A DNA stretch of 64,000 nt from Undaria pinnatifida. Its lineage: Eukaryota > Sar > Phaeophyceae > Laminariales > Alariaceae. Below, one piece after another: positions 1-11,700 of this stretch. A program made the position numbers and the translations under genes. The first letter of the stretch is position 1, and each line of letters begins with the position of its first letter. The notes under the pieces were generated by a model. The model was not told the DNA's origin and made no database searches. It saw nothing but the letters and a program-made list of their open reading frames with translations. The stretch lies in the NCBI GenBank assembly GCA_012845835.1, contig JABAKD010000008.1, forward strand, positions 3,151,651-3,215,650. The letters are read 5' to 3'.

Positions 1-966
1 TGATGTATGTATGGTTTCCCGCCAGATAAGAAGTTATATATAAACAGCAGTGATCACAAGCAAGCCCCCCCCCCTCTCGCCCCCACCGAGACGAACAACA
101 ACAACCACAACCACCACGATCACGTGTGTCTCATGTATACCATGACCTGTGTGATGCTGAATGATGCTTTTCGATAACACTTAATTGAACTGGTAGCTCA
201 TTCCCCTGATAACCAAAAGCTACTATTAATATATATTACTATACATACATGTGGTATGTGTATGTTAACCCGTTACTGTAGTTTCCACTTATGCTGCTTT
301 ATCATATGTATGGTATGCGGCCTATTCTGTCTTTCTCCCCCCGGCTTTAATATCGGGAAGAGTACGAATACAGAATATTATAAGTTATCTATATGTTGCT
401 CTTAAATTACTGGCTGATAAATCTTCCAGAAGTCGGGTTGTTGATTGCTCACACGTGTTCGGGCTGGGAAGCATTTCTGATGGTGGGATGAACACACTAG
501 CGTACCAACCCAACCCCTGGCCGTGTTATTTCCCACGAGTCGTCGTCAGAACTACTGGGTTATTACATATGCCATAGATATAATTACATTTGTCCTCGAA
601 AATTCTTCAAACCTTATTCACTTGGTTAATGGGACCTGCTTCGCTCTCAGAGCTCCCACTTGGAACACGCCTGCCTAAACCCCCCTCTCGGAGAACCTTC
701 CCGGCATTCTTCGCGTTCCTTACTTTCTTCGCTTTCTTCGTTTCCTTTTTTCCCGTTTCTCTCTTTATTTTTTTCATTCCGTAACTTTATCCAACGTATG
801 ATCTACGACTTTAGGGTGTTTATTTTCGTTTTTACCAACGCATGATCTACGACTCTACGACGCATCTACGGCGCAAAGTTGTGAGATGTTGAAGTTGACT
901 GCCGGCTTTTTAGTGTTCTACAAGTAGGCACCTACTTTCAGCTCCCTACGCTGGCCACCTGTCGCC
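1..966. other. Non-coding stretch, no gene recognised
   Basis: No open frame here has coding character. The stretch holds a C-run near 66-80, AT-rich sequence around 225-260, and T/C-rich sequence near 690-780 that creates spurious short frames. I see no RNA gene or mobile-element end. Confidence 0.5.
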
Positions 967-1191
967 GTGGCGCTTCCCCACCACTTTACAACTCGGAGAG
1001 CGAGAAGCATGTCGTCTTCAAGCATCTATCGTAGCTCTCCTGCTGAAAAGCCGAAGCCCACCAATATATATTACACGTATAGTGTGGATTATCAACCCCC
1101 TCGTGCAACGTACAACGAAACCGTCCCACCTAGCAGTGTGGACTATCAACCTCCTTGTGCAACGTACAACGAAACTGTCTCGCCAAAGTAA
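967..1191 (+). CDS. Small ORF with a duplicated Tyr/Pro-rich 18-residue repeat
   Basis: This is a 74-codon frame. A second in-frame ATG at 1009 in a better context would give about 60 residues beginning MSSSSIYRSS. The C-terminal half is two near-identical repeats of the form VDYQPPxATYNETVxP, with silent as well as replacement differences between copies, which favours translation at some time. There is no signal peptide, membrane segment or known domain. It could be a small secreted-type or disordered protein, a last exon, or a repeat-derived frame. The stop codon is followed directly by a strong hairpin. I do not recognise the family. Confidence 0.3.
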   Translation: MALPHHFTTRRARSMSSSSIYRSSPAEKPKPTNIYYTYSVDYQPPRATYNETVPPSSVDYQPPCATYNETVSPK

Positions 1192-1192
1192 T

Positions 1193-1217
1193 ACCTGGTA
1201 GTAATTACCAGGTATTA
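1193..1217. repeat. Inverted repeat (hairpin) abutting the ORF stop
   Basis: Arms AATACCTGGTA and TACCAGGTATT pair perfectly around a short loop, and a T-run follows. It lies immediately after the stop of the preceding small ORF. It may be an RNA 3'-end stem-loop or a chance or MITE-derived palindrome. Confidence 0.5.
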
Positions 1218-3104
1218 TTTTTTGTGCCCTCCGGCAATGATGTAGCGTATAGATTAAGGCCGTTCTGATATAGTCTATTCCAAGAAACTAAAAAACAAAT
1301 CAAAGTGTTTAGACTAGTCTAGCGTCCACCCACCCTCACACAGCACAACAGCAGCAGCAGTATAGTCTGATAGTTAACTGTTGCTGATTAGTCTAGATAC
1401 CCGCCAATTCCCTGCACAGCTCTCTGCTATATATGTTTTGCGTGTCTACTACCCGCCTTGTCCTTGTCTCTCTTGAATGGCAGCTCATCGCTGCTCCACC
1501 AAAGTAACTCGCTTTCTCATACTCGTGTATGTATCCCCTAATAATTCATGCCTTCGAAATACATGAATTAAGATTCGTCCCCGCTCCACAAACCCCAGAT
1601 TCCCTACGTTCAATCTTACGCCACTGCATTCGACCCGTGGACAAACCCGGCGTGCCATCGTTTTTCCAAGTTTTCGGTGCTGAAACTGTTGTTGCACATA
1701 CATATAGGTACGTGCCTGTTGTATATGTTGTGCGCCTCCCCTCTATCGCCTCTCCCATAGGCTCACGAGTCTCTCAGCAGCGTCAATCCCATCTCACTTA
1801 CCCCCTAAATATACGGCGAGACGTCAAATACGTCAGCATTCTGTATTATATCGCAAATTATTGCAGTGTACGATCTCCGAAATGGACGGTGAACACACGC
1901 AAGGTGAGGGTGCGAGGGCGCGCGCACTCGAGGACACGACGAAAGACAATAATGTGAGGGGACGAGGGGCGAGGAGAGGACGAGGGACGAACACCAAACT
2001 TGTCATGAGACGGCCTGTGACGGGTGGCGGTCTACTGTATGTAGGCTTACTGTGCAAATAGCGTTAATCTTGCAGCCCCTATATTACGTGAAAAGGAGCG
2101 GCAGGTGAGACTTCGGGGGGGAAAGGGGTTCACGGCCAACTCTAGAGATAGATGCCAACCAAAACCCAAAACTGCTGTACCGCGACATTTTTGGACAACG
2201 AGTTGACGTACTTTGTCTGTATAGTTTTGAAATGATACCGCGTTCAAACCTTGGCAGCAAGTTTGCCTCGACTGACACCACTGTGCTAGATTTCAGTGCC
2301 GAACGCTCGGCCGTACACCCTTGACAGCAGTAGTGCGTGTTTCCGTGTCTTCCCTTGATGCAGTGCGTTGTTGACGTGCACATGCGCACATGAGTACGTG
2401 AGTACGTCAACTCAATTTCCGGTTTCACCTGAAACGGTACTATTGGGTTTCATTGAAGATATGGCGGCGTGTTTTCGTGGCATCGGCTATCGGCTATCGT
2501 AGCATCGTAGCTGTTATACGCCAACACTTGTGCGGCGACCTGCTCCTTGGCTCGGTTTAACATCGCGGGAATCTAATCTCCACTGCTTCCCATCTCACAC
2601 AGGTAATACAATCGTTAATTGTTGCGCTAGGTATTACTTGTGAGTGGCTCGCTATTTTGGGGCGCGCGCGCAGCCTGTCCAACTTGCGACCGCATGAGAG
2701 AATCTGAGCTGAATTTGATTTCGAATTCGACTCGCGTTGGTGCCCACGGTGCATCGGGGTTGGCTGAGAGGAAAGGCGCAAGCTCTCGGCACTGAGCTTA
2801 ACAAATGCCAACGCTGGATCTGGGGCCGTGTCGTCCGTGCGGAGAGTTGCTGTGCTCGCACGTAACGCCACACTCGGGCTTGCGCTGGTTGTTAACCCTG
2901 CCCGCCTTTGGAATTTTGTTTTGCGCGTTTGTTTTTTCTATGATTAGTCTAATAGCTGTGACAGATAAGAGATGGATCGCCTCGTGCGGCATTGCGGGGG
3001 CTACATCATGTCATGTGTCATTTTGAGGCCGCTGACTCCACCCCCTTGCCCCCTCTTCTCCCAAACACGCCACGTGGCACTTTTGTGCCAGGCCGAACCA
3101 GACC
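1218..3104. other. Intergenic region upstream of the MYND gene
   Basis: No gene is recognised. There is a purine-rich GAGGGG-type stretch near 1900-1990. The last few hundred bases must include the promoter and 5' leader of the gene that starts at 3105, but I cannot pick out a convincing TATA box or initiator. Confidence 0.4.
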
Positions 3105-5696
3105 ATGCCACCAAAGAAGGGCTCAAACTCGACTGGGTCCATCCCGGACCCACTGCATTGCCGCCACGGTGGTCCGCGCGCCACAAGCCACATTCTCGAG
3201 GTGAGTTTCACACTTTCACGACACTGCTCTTATGTTCAAGATATTTAGAATTGTATCATACACCACAAGGCGAAGATGTTGATCGACGGCGCGCTTCCCT
3301 TATGACGGACAACCGTCAAGGACCGCTGTATAATAAACACAAGATATTATGTTTAAGTAGGCCTTGACGGAACAAAACTAGACCGTCAACCGACGTCTGT
3401 GCCAGATGGGAACCCGATTTAAGAGCCCCTCTTAACACAGCCTGTGTTCTGCGGATACACTCGTTTGTCCGAGGAATCGCAGCGCTATTAATTGGTGGAA
3501 CTGCCTCACTTGGCGCTTGCCGGTTCTTTCTGCTGTGCGTTGGTGTTTCGCTTGAAGTCGAGCGGGGTTTTTAGCTAAGAACGCGTTGAATACCAGTACT
3601 AGTGGTGTTTTACTTCCCGATTTAGGAGTGAACCGTGGGGACACGAGCAAGGCGACCCCGCGCGGACGCAAAAAAATAGTATTACAAGTAGGTACCTCAG
3701 TTGTGGTCCCTCTAAGGGGCCAGTATGTGCCAGCCGGGAATACCGGCACTCTTGTAGCGCTACAGGGACTACTCCTCACACTGCTTCGCTGTCGTTGCAA
3801 GTTGGGTTGTGGGAGTTGGCTGGTGCACTGGAGAGGACGGGTGCGGCAGGAACATGCGAAAAGGAAGGCCTGAAACCCGGGGATGGCTCCTAAACGCCCA
3901 CGTAGTTGTGATTTAAATCACGACCATGTAGTCGTGATTATCATTTCCAGGCACACTGCCACCACTGGTAGTCCCATCCGTGCCAAACAATTCCGCAGGC
4001 ACTATACTGGGCAACCGGCACTATAGAGGGACCTGTACTGTTCTGCAGTACGTGCTTTGTAGGAAGCGCGCGCGCCTCTGGTACTGTAGACTAAAGAGCG
4101 ACCTGACAAGAGGCGCTCATTTTACCACGTCCCCATCGCGGACATAAACCGCGTGGTTCGTTATGACTTGCCTTGGCGTGAGGTTGTCCTTGTCCATCTG
4201 GAGTTCTGCACGTGCCTGATCCAGGATCGTCCCGAATCAGGTGAGGGCAGAGCTCCAGACGGACAAGGTCAACCTCGCGCGCATCCAAAATATGAACCAA
4301 GCAGTTTTTGCCCTTGACGACCTACTGTAGATCGTAATCTGTCCGATGCGTGAAGACGTTGTGACTCGTGCTGTATTTTTCGCTTTTCCCGGCCGCCTGC
4401 CTTGTCGCCGCTTGTCGTCACCCTTAATTGTCTTCGTGGTGGGGGTGGGGGTGGGGCCGGCAAACACTTTCGCGGAATATCTGCCACCTGCTGGCACTAC
4501 ACCATAACGCGGCAGTGCATCAACATGATGGTGAATCACAACGAGTTCGGGGTGACGGAGGAGGACTTCCAGGCGAGCGGCGACGACGAGGAGAAAGTTC
4601 GCATTCTGCTCTTCCAGAAGATGAAGAGGTTCATTACCAGGCACCCGGAGGTGGGTGGATGGCAAAGGTAAAGGTGCGACATACATGAAGAGTGCAGAAC
4701 AACACGCCCTATGCTTAGTAAACGAGTACCGGTTTGTTTTCGTTCTGCCCTGGGGGAGTGTGGTGTCGTTCTTTTTTGTGTACTCTCTGGATACGAGGTG
4801 AATATCATCCTTCACTTCTGCCTTGCCCCCCCCCCCCGACTCCCCATGCACCTCCCTCCTCCCCGTCCCCCAATTCCACCCCCATCCACCCCCACCTCAA
4901 TCACCCCCCCCCAACCCCCCCCCATCCCCACCTCCCGCTCCCGCTCACCACCCCCAACCCCGCTCGTCGAGCAGGCCGCTAGCGACGATTCGATTAAAAC
5001 CCTGGTGGCTCTGGCTGTGGATGAGTTGCTCCTAAATGGGAACCTGGAGAACGCCCGCCTTCTCTATCAGGTCAGTCCCCATACCGCTGCTTCACCTCTG
5101 GCTTACCCCGTACCTTTCCTTTGCCTCCTGCTTGCCCCCTGTCTTTCCTTGCCTCTCTGCTTATCCCCTACCTTTCCTTTACCTCTGGCTTTACCATCTA
5201 CCTTTCCTTTACCTCGTGCTTACCTTTCGTTACTTTGAGGGGGGGGGAGCGCCTGCGTCGTTTTTCTTTTTGCAGGGTGTCAACCCCGTTAGAACTATGT
5301 AGAAGTATATCTGCACCGACGCTTTGGGCACGACAAACGTACGTTTCAATCCGCACATGCGTGGCCGTCCTTGCCCCCCCCCTCCCCCCCCCCCCACCCT
5401 TCGTTTACGTTTCCGAAACGAGCGATCGTTTGTTCCGCCTTGCGTCCTGCTTGTCTCCCTCCGCCTCTTCTTCGCTGGCTCGCTCACTCGAATGCGTTTG
5501 TTGTCATTGTTGTTGTTGGTGGTGGTGTTGGTGTTGGTGGTGGTGTTGGTGTTGGTGTTGGTGTTGGTGTTGGTGTTGGTGTTGGTGTTGGTGTTGGTGT
5601 TGGTGTTGGTGTTGGTGTTGTTGTTGGTGTTGGTGTTAGTGCTGGTGGCGTTGGGTTTGCTCTTGCTCTTGCTCTTGCTCTTGCTCCCTTGTTCCT

Positions 5697-5727
<31 letters not shown>

Positions 5728-8700
5728 TTGCTTTCGCTTTTTCATTTTATGTTTTTTTTCGCTCCATTTCTCTTATTCGCTAACTGGCTCGCCTTTTCGA
5801 CCGCGCTTATTGTATATTGTTGTTTTTATTGTTTCGTTTTTCGTTTTTTTCTCCGCAATCAGCCCGTACCTTTCCTGAAGTTCTTCAAGCAGTATGGCGT
5901 TAAAGGCCTGGAGACGCGCCAGGTGAGGTTGTAATAGGGAGAAGGTAGGGCGAGAGGGCGAGAGTACTCATTCGTTGCCTTCCTTAAGTCATTTGGCCAT
6001 TAAGCCCACGTCCCTTTCGAGACGAAGCACCGTTCCTACGCAAGAGAGTGTCACCTCCAACAGTTTCGGCGTTCATGATGCGTTTTCCATGCTTCGAAGT
6101 ATATCACATAAAAATGTTTTGCTCTTCTTGTCTCCTTCCTGTTTCGCCGTCTGTGGCCACCATCTTTCTTCTAGGATAGCGATTTTTCTTTTTCTTTACC
6201 GTCTAGTGTACTAGTCTTGTCCATGTCATAAGAAGCCAACAGTTTTGGGAAGAAATCCACAAAGCAGGGAATAATTGAACGAAAGTCGAGAAGAAAAGAG
6301 TACGAAGATGTTTTCCCCACCTTATGTCCGGAGCCGATGCATGTCCGGAGCCGATGCGGTGGCGGAGATAGGCAGGGGTTAACGTTTGATGACCACCGTG
6401 GCATTCGAACCCACGAGTACGAACCCACGACCTGCTCGCCAACCGGTAGACCACCCCGTGTAGCGAGATCTACGATAGGTATCTCAGATTCTGCCGTCCA
6501 CATATATGCGCGATCGGAGTATCACACACAGCTTGCAAAGATGAGTTTCGACAAAATATTCGATCTCCCAGCTGGAGTGTATTTTAATTTTTGTAGTATA
6601 CATAGGTATCTCAGATTCTGTCTTCCACATATATACATATCATATCATACGGAGGAAGTCACACGGAACCAGGAGTAAATGTACTAACGTAGGGAAGAAG
6701 TCCGTGAAGTCTCGGTCCTTGATTTCGCCGTTGTTGTTGTTTTCGATGCTAGTGCTTCAGAGCACGGATGGTTGTTGGTTTTCAGTTTCTTCTTTCTGTT
6801 GGTGTTTGTTGAAGGCTAAGTTATCATACCTGCCCCTTCCAGCAGTAGAGTAGGATAGTCGTGAAGAACCCTTTGGGCGTCATCACCATCATCATGACCA
6901 TTACTACGCTACTGTAGTATACAATGTCCCCAATTGAATCTGGTACTGCTGTTCCAATATGGTACGAGATTGGTTCTTGAAAGCTACGCTACCCATTCCG
7001 ACTATTTGATCCCCCTGCAACTGAATCGCCATCAGGGCGCCCTCGCCAAAGCGGCGGAAGCTGTGAACGGCGTGGCGGAGGTGAAGGGCATGCTAGACAC
7101 CCTCAAGATGGAAGTGGGCAACAGTTGCAAGTGCTTGAACCTATTCATCGACGGGAAGCCGCTCAACCCGCAGCCGGTGGATCAGGGGCTGTCCTATGTG
7201 GTCAGTATTTTTTCATTTTTTTCGAATGTTTCAGCTGTGGAGTTTGACCAGTTGAGTGGCCGATACTCATCTTTGCAAGCTGCGTGATACTTCGGCCGCG
7301 CGTTTGACCAGATGTATTGTTCAAGGACAAAGGTCAACGACTCACCTGGATGCTGTGTGGTTGGTATTTTGAAATGCCTTAAGACTCGGCGCTCTACTTA
7401 CGAGAAGAAAAATCGTTTTTTTTTTTTTCTTTCATGTTCTAGTGTTAGTTTGTTTGGTGTATTGTAAATGAAAACGTTGGTTGTATTGTTTTCGGGCCCG
7501 AGGCGCCGCGCATGCCGCAGACCGAGGAGGAGCAAGGGCACCCGCCCCTAGCTGGTGAGTGCTTTGTAATGCCCCATGACTCGGCGCTCTACGGAAACAA
7601 GAATTTTTTTTTTCGCCCGTCGTACTTTTTTTTTTCTTGTATTTCTGTTTTGTGTTGTTTGTGTTTTGTGATTGTAACAATAAATCTGTTTTGTTAACAA
7701 CAAAAAATGTTTTTTGGGCGCTGCTCAAGCCGCAGACCAAGGAGTGATACTACCATAGGCCCGTATATACGGTACTTTTTTTTTGGTGTCTCTGTTTTGT
7801 TAATTGTAACAAGAGAAAGTTGTTTCTCTTGTTTTCTGAGCGACGCTCAAGCCGCAGACCGGGCAGTAATATACCATGGTGCACACTTATTATGAGGGAC
7901 CATAGTACTCAGAGCCCACGATACACAAAAAACTGTATGTCCCACTGTTTTTGCTAGCAATATTTGGTCCTGGTTTCTGCGTTTTCCCGTAGTGCTCTAC
8001 GAGGTATCGTATAGACCAGGGATCTATCTATCTGACCTGCAAGGCACAGGTGTCATGAAAAGGGATCTCTGATACATTCGATCTTGCACGCTGATGAGTT
8101 TTATGTGCATTGCCCACCACTGCAGTAATTTTTCCGAAAGCTTGGCAAACTCTTGTGGGCATTGCTCCCAATAGTGCCGGTATTTGCCAGCGCGTTATAC
8201 CGACTCTATTCAGAGCACCGGCACTACGAATAGGGTTACTTACAGAGATATTGTAGAGGTCGGGTGGTGCCAAGCGATTTGACCGGCATTATAGATTGGC
8301 ACTAATCAACCGGCACTTTTGGGATCACTGTACTCGTACACGTTCCGGCTCTATTCAGGGCACCGGCACTCTTCAGGGCACCAGCACTACTGAGAATAGG
8401 GTTACTGACAGATAGATGCTGTAGATTTCAGGTGGTGCCAAGCGAGTTGATCGGCACCATAGAGAGCAGTGGAACTAATCAACCGGCACTTTTGGATCCC
8501 CCCCTAACTGTACTGGGTATTAGTGAGGGAAGTCGGAACGAAGATCGACTTCGATGCGGTATAGCTAAAGGAAAATTCCTATCAATGCCGCTGCACCTTT
8601 TTACCCGTATTTCGAAAAAGGAGCGCACGTACTTCGTGTCGGTGTTTTTGTTGTCAAGTTGTATAGCAATAGTTGTGCAGGAAAGCTTGTTGGCCCCCTC

Positions 8701-11700
8701 GAAGAGGATTCAACTGGATAATACAAGAAGAAAAACGTCCAACTTAAAATTTACCTGTACGATCAGTTTTGTGTTGAGAAATGGACACTTTACTGTGACA
8801 CCAGGTCAGTTTCAATTTACCGAAACTGCACCGATTTTTTCATTTCCGTTCTTTGGATTTGCAGGAAAGCTTGGTGGCTCCCCTTTGGAAGATTCCGGTT
8901 AAAAGGCTGAACGCGATGGGCCAGGACTCGCGCCTGCACGTAGAGATTCGAAGGTGAAGTTGTTTTGAGTTTGCGGCGGGGACCTTTCGGAACGTGTTTT
9001 GGTACCGGTGTTTGTCGGTGTTGGCCTTGTTGTTTGAGATAGCGGTGTTTTTGTTTGTTGTTGGTGGTATTGGCGTTGTTTTTGTCGGTGTTATGGTGGA
9101 TGTTGGCGTTGTTTTGGTTTTGCGGCGGACGCGACGTAGGCGTTTTGGAACGGGTCTTGGTGATTGTCGGCGTTGTTGTTGGTGGGGTCGTCGATATTGG
9201 CAATGTTGTGTTGGTGGTGACGGTGGCGTTGGTGTGGGTTTGCGGCGTCCGCAGCGGTGTTTGGACCTTTTTTTTGGTGTTTGTCGGTGTTGATGTCGAT
9301 GCTGTCGTTGTAGTGGTGTTGCTTCGTGCTGTTTGGTGGGTGGTGTTTGGTGTTGTTGGTGACTGCTGTGTTTGATTTTGTTGACGGTATTCTGGTTTTG
9401 TTGTTGTGGTTGTTGTTGGTGGTGGTCGTGGTGGTCGTGGTGGTCGTGGTGGTCGTGGTGGTCGTGTTGTTTTTGGTGTTGTTTTTGGTGTTGTTCGTTT
9501 TGATCCCTTGTTGAGGAAGCCCCTGTCGCGAGTACCATCCCTGACCTCCTCCCCCCCCAACTTCTATTTATCCTCTTGTGTCCCCGCCCTCATCGAACGT
9601 CTCGACCTGTTTTTGTCTTTTTTATTTTCGTGGAAGGCTGTGTGCCCCGAACGACAAGCCTCCGTACATGTGCGTACTTATTGCGCCTGCCAGCCGTTAC
9701 ATATTCCACTCCTTGCCTATCGAGGAGACTACGGCGGACTTGGCCTTCTTGCACGTGCTGGAGGCCATCGTCATGGCTGTTGTCACCGAGGGCATGGGCA
9801 TGATCGACGAGGTACGCACGGTCATTTCGTCTTACCTAAAGGCGAATAATAGTACATATTTTGAGCTGAACTGATGAAATACCAGGTATACTTCGTAAAA
9901 AATTAGTTTCTTCTTTTTTCATTTCTAGGAATGATCGCGGCTTTGTGGGCGCTCTCGACGCCGTGGTTTATGCAGGGCTCTTTACTGGTCATGTCCCGAT
10001 CCGCGGGTCGGCGAGTCAGGAGGTTTTCACAATCTCGCGGGCCGAGTTGGATCAGAATGGGCACAGGTTGGGTCTGGCCAGGAAGTTATCAAATCTCCCG
10101 GGGGTCGGGTCGGTCCCCCCTGACCCGGTCCCCCCTGACCCGAGTCTGGCCAGGAAGTTATCAACTCTCCCGGGGGTCGGGTCGGTCCCCCCTGACCCGA
10201 CCCAGCCCGACCGCCGAGAAGTAACCAGATCCGTAAAAAGCCATATGGCTGGTTTACTCCAGACGAGGCCCCCATGCTTCGAGGCAGGAGGCCTCATCCA
10301 ATCCCATACCAGAGTGGTTACTTTTCTGTATGACCGAGCTCCTTAGTGAACCCAATTTCGTCTGAATGTCGTTTTTGATTCGCGATTTTTTCTTCTTGTA
10401 CCAGGTATGACATGGGTCATGGCTTTGCTCGCCGGGTTGCGCGTCCATTTTACTCAACATCAGTGTTTGTGCGAGGTAATGGAGCTTCTCAAGTGTCCAC
10501 CCTCGTAAGGCAAAAACAATGGTTGGTGCACCTCTGCCACCGTATCGTGTGTCGGTGGCGGCCTTGAAGAATACCACGCTAGGTAGCTGTTGCTAGGATG
10601 TTTGCGACTATCATCATCTATTGCTAGGACGTGTTGTAACTGCCTTCATGTTGTGTTGCTAGGATGTTTGTAACCGTCGCCATCTTGTGCGCGTTAGTTT
10701 GATCTGGCGATTTTGGAGAATGGTAAATCTCGGTCGGCCGTCGTCGAATCCCGGCCTTAGAACCTGAACCTGGCTTCAGCCAGCTTAAAAGGGGCCCCCT
10801 ATTTTTTTTGGTGCGGTGTGAATTAGAAACTCGCAACCGCTCGTGATGACCGTGGACCTTGTCGGCTGGGTGCCGGTTGCTACTGCTGGTGTTGTCGGCG
10901 TCGGTGTGGCCCTCGTTGGTGTTGGTGTTGGCGTTAACGTTGTCGTGGGTTTGTATTCTGTTGGCGGTAATTACGATCGTGTCGATGGTGACGCCGTGTG
11001 GATCTCTGTGCATACCCCGGCGTCGCATTTGTTGGCGGCGCTTGATGCTGGGCCACCGTCAGCTTCGTCCTACCCTACTTGGTACTCCCCACCCCACCCC
11101 ACCCCCATGCACATGTACCCATGCCCCTTATGCTCACGCTCATACGCTCACCCCAGCCCACCACTGCGTTATGCTTCGCTCTCCTCCTCCCCATCCCCTG
11201 TTGTCTTTTGCTTTAAGCGGTGCGCATCCGTCCACCGTAACTGCATCCACACCCACACCCACTCATCCTTACACTCGCGCTCTCTCACTCTCACCCCATC
11301 CCACCCTACCCCACCCCGCACCAGCCCACCCTACCCGTGTCTTTTTCATTTTTTTTAAACACCTCCCTTCCCCCCATCCCCTCTTGCTGCTTGCTTCAGG
11401 CGGTGCGCATCCGTCCAGCACGGCTACATCCACTCACACTTACACTCCCAATCCCACCCCACCCTGCCCAGCACAACACGACACGACACGACGCAGCACA
11501 CCCCACCCCACCATTGCGATATACGTCGCTCTCTTTCTTCCCCCCGTCCGTGCTCCGGTACCTATATAGGCGGTGCGCGTCCGCCCGGCGCAGCTGACGA
11601 CGACGGACCCCCTCTTGGCGCGGTATTTGTCGCCGCTGCTGGGAGATACAAGGGTCTCGGTGGCTGCGTCCTCGGACAAGGTTATCAACGCGGACTCGGA

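Noticed and set aside
5230-5745. Minus-strand Asn/Thr/His-rich frame and plus-strand Val/Gly/Leu-rich frames
   Set aside because: Produced by the GTTGGT and GGT microsatellites inside a well-defined intron.
6385-6470. Functional tRNA gene
   Set aside because: Boxes A and B are present but the acceptor and anticodon stems do not pair and a duplicated B-box half is inserted.
7503-7554. Exon-like piece with AG before and gtgagt after (PQTEEEQGHPPLA)
   Set aside because: Including it leaves phase 1, and the next exon (8865) would then run into a stop; it also belongs to a tandem repeat block.
8817-9560. Minus-strand His/Gln/Thr/Pro-rich frames
   Set aside because: Antisense of a G/T-rich intronic tract and of MYND exon 6.
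9929-9974. Exon-like piece NDRGFVGALDAVVYA after a good acceptor
   Set aside because: The phase from the preceding exon gives an immediate TGA, and the piece runs directly into a family B element; exon 7 joins exon 8 cleanly without it.
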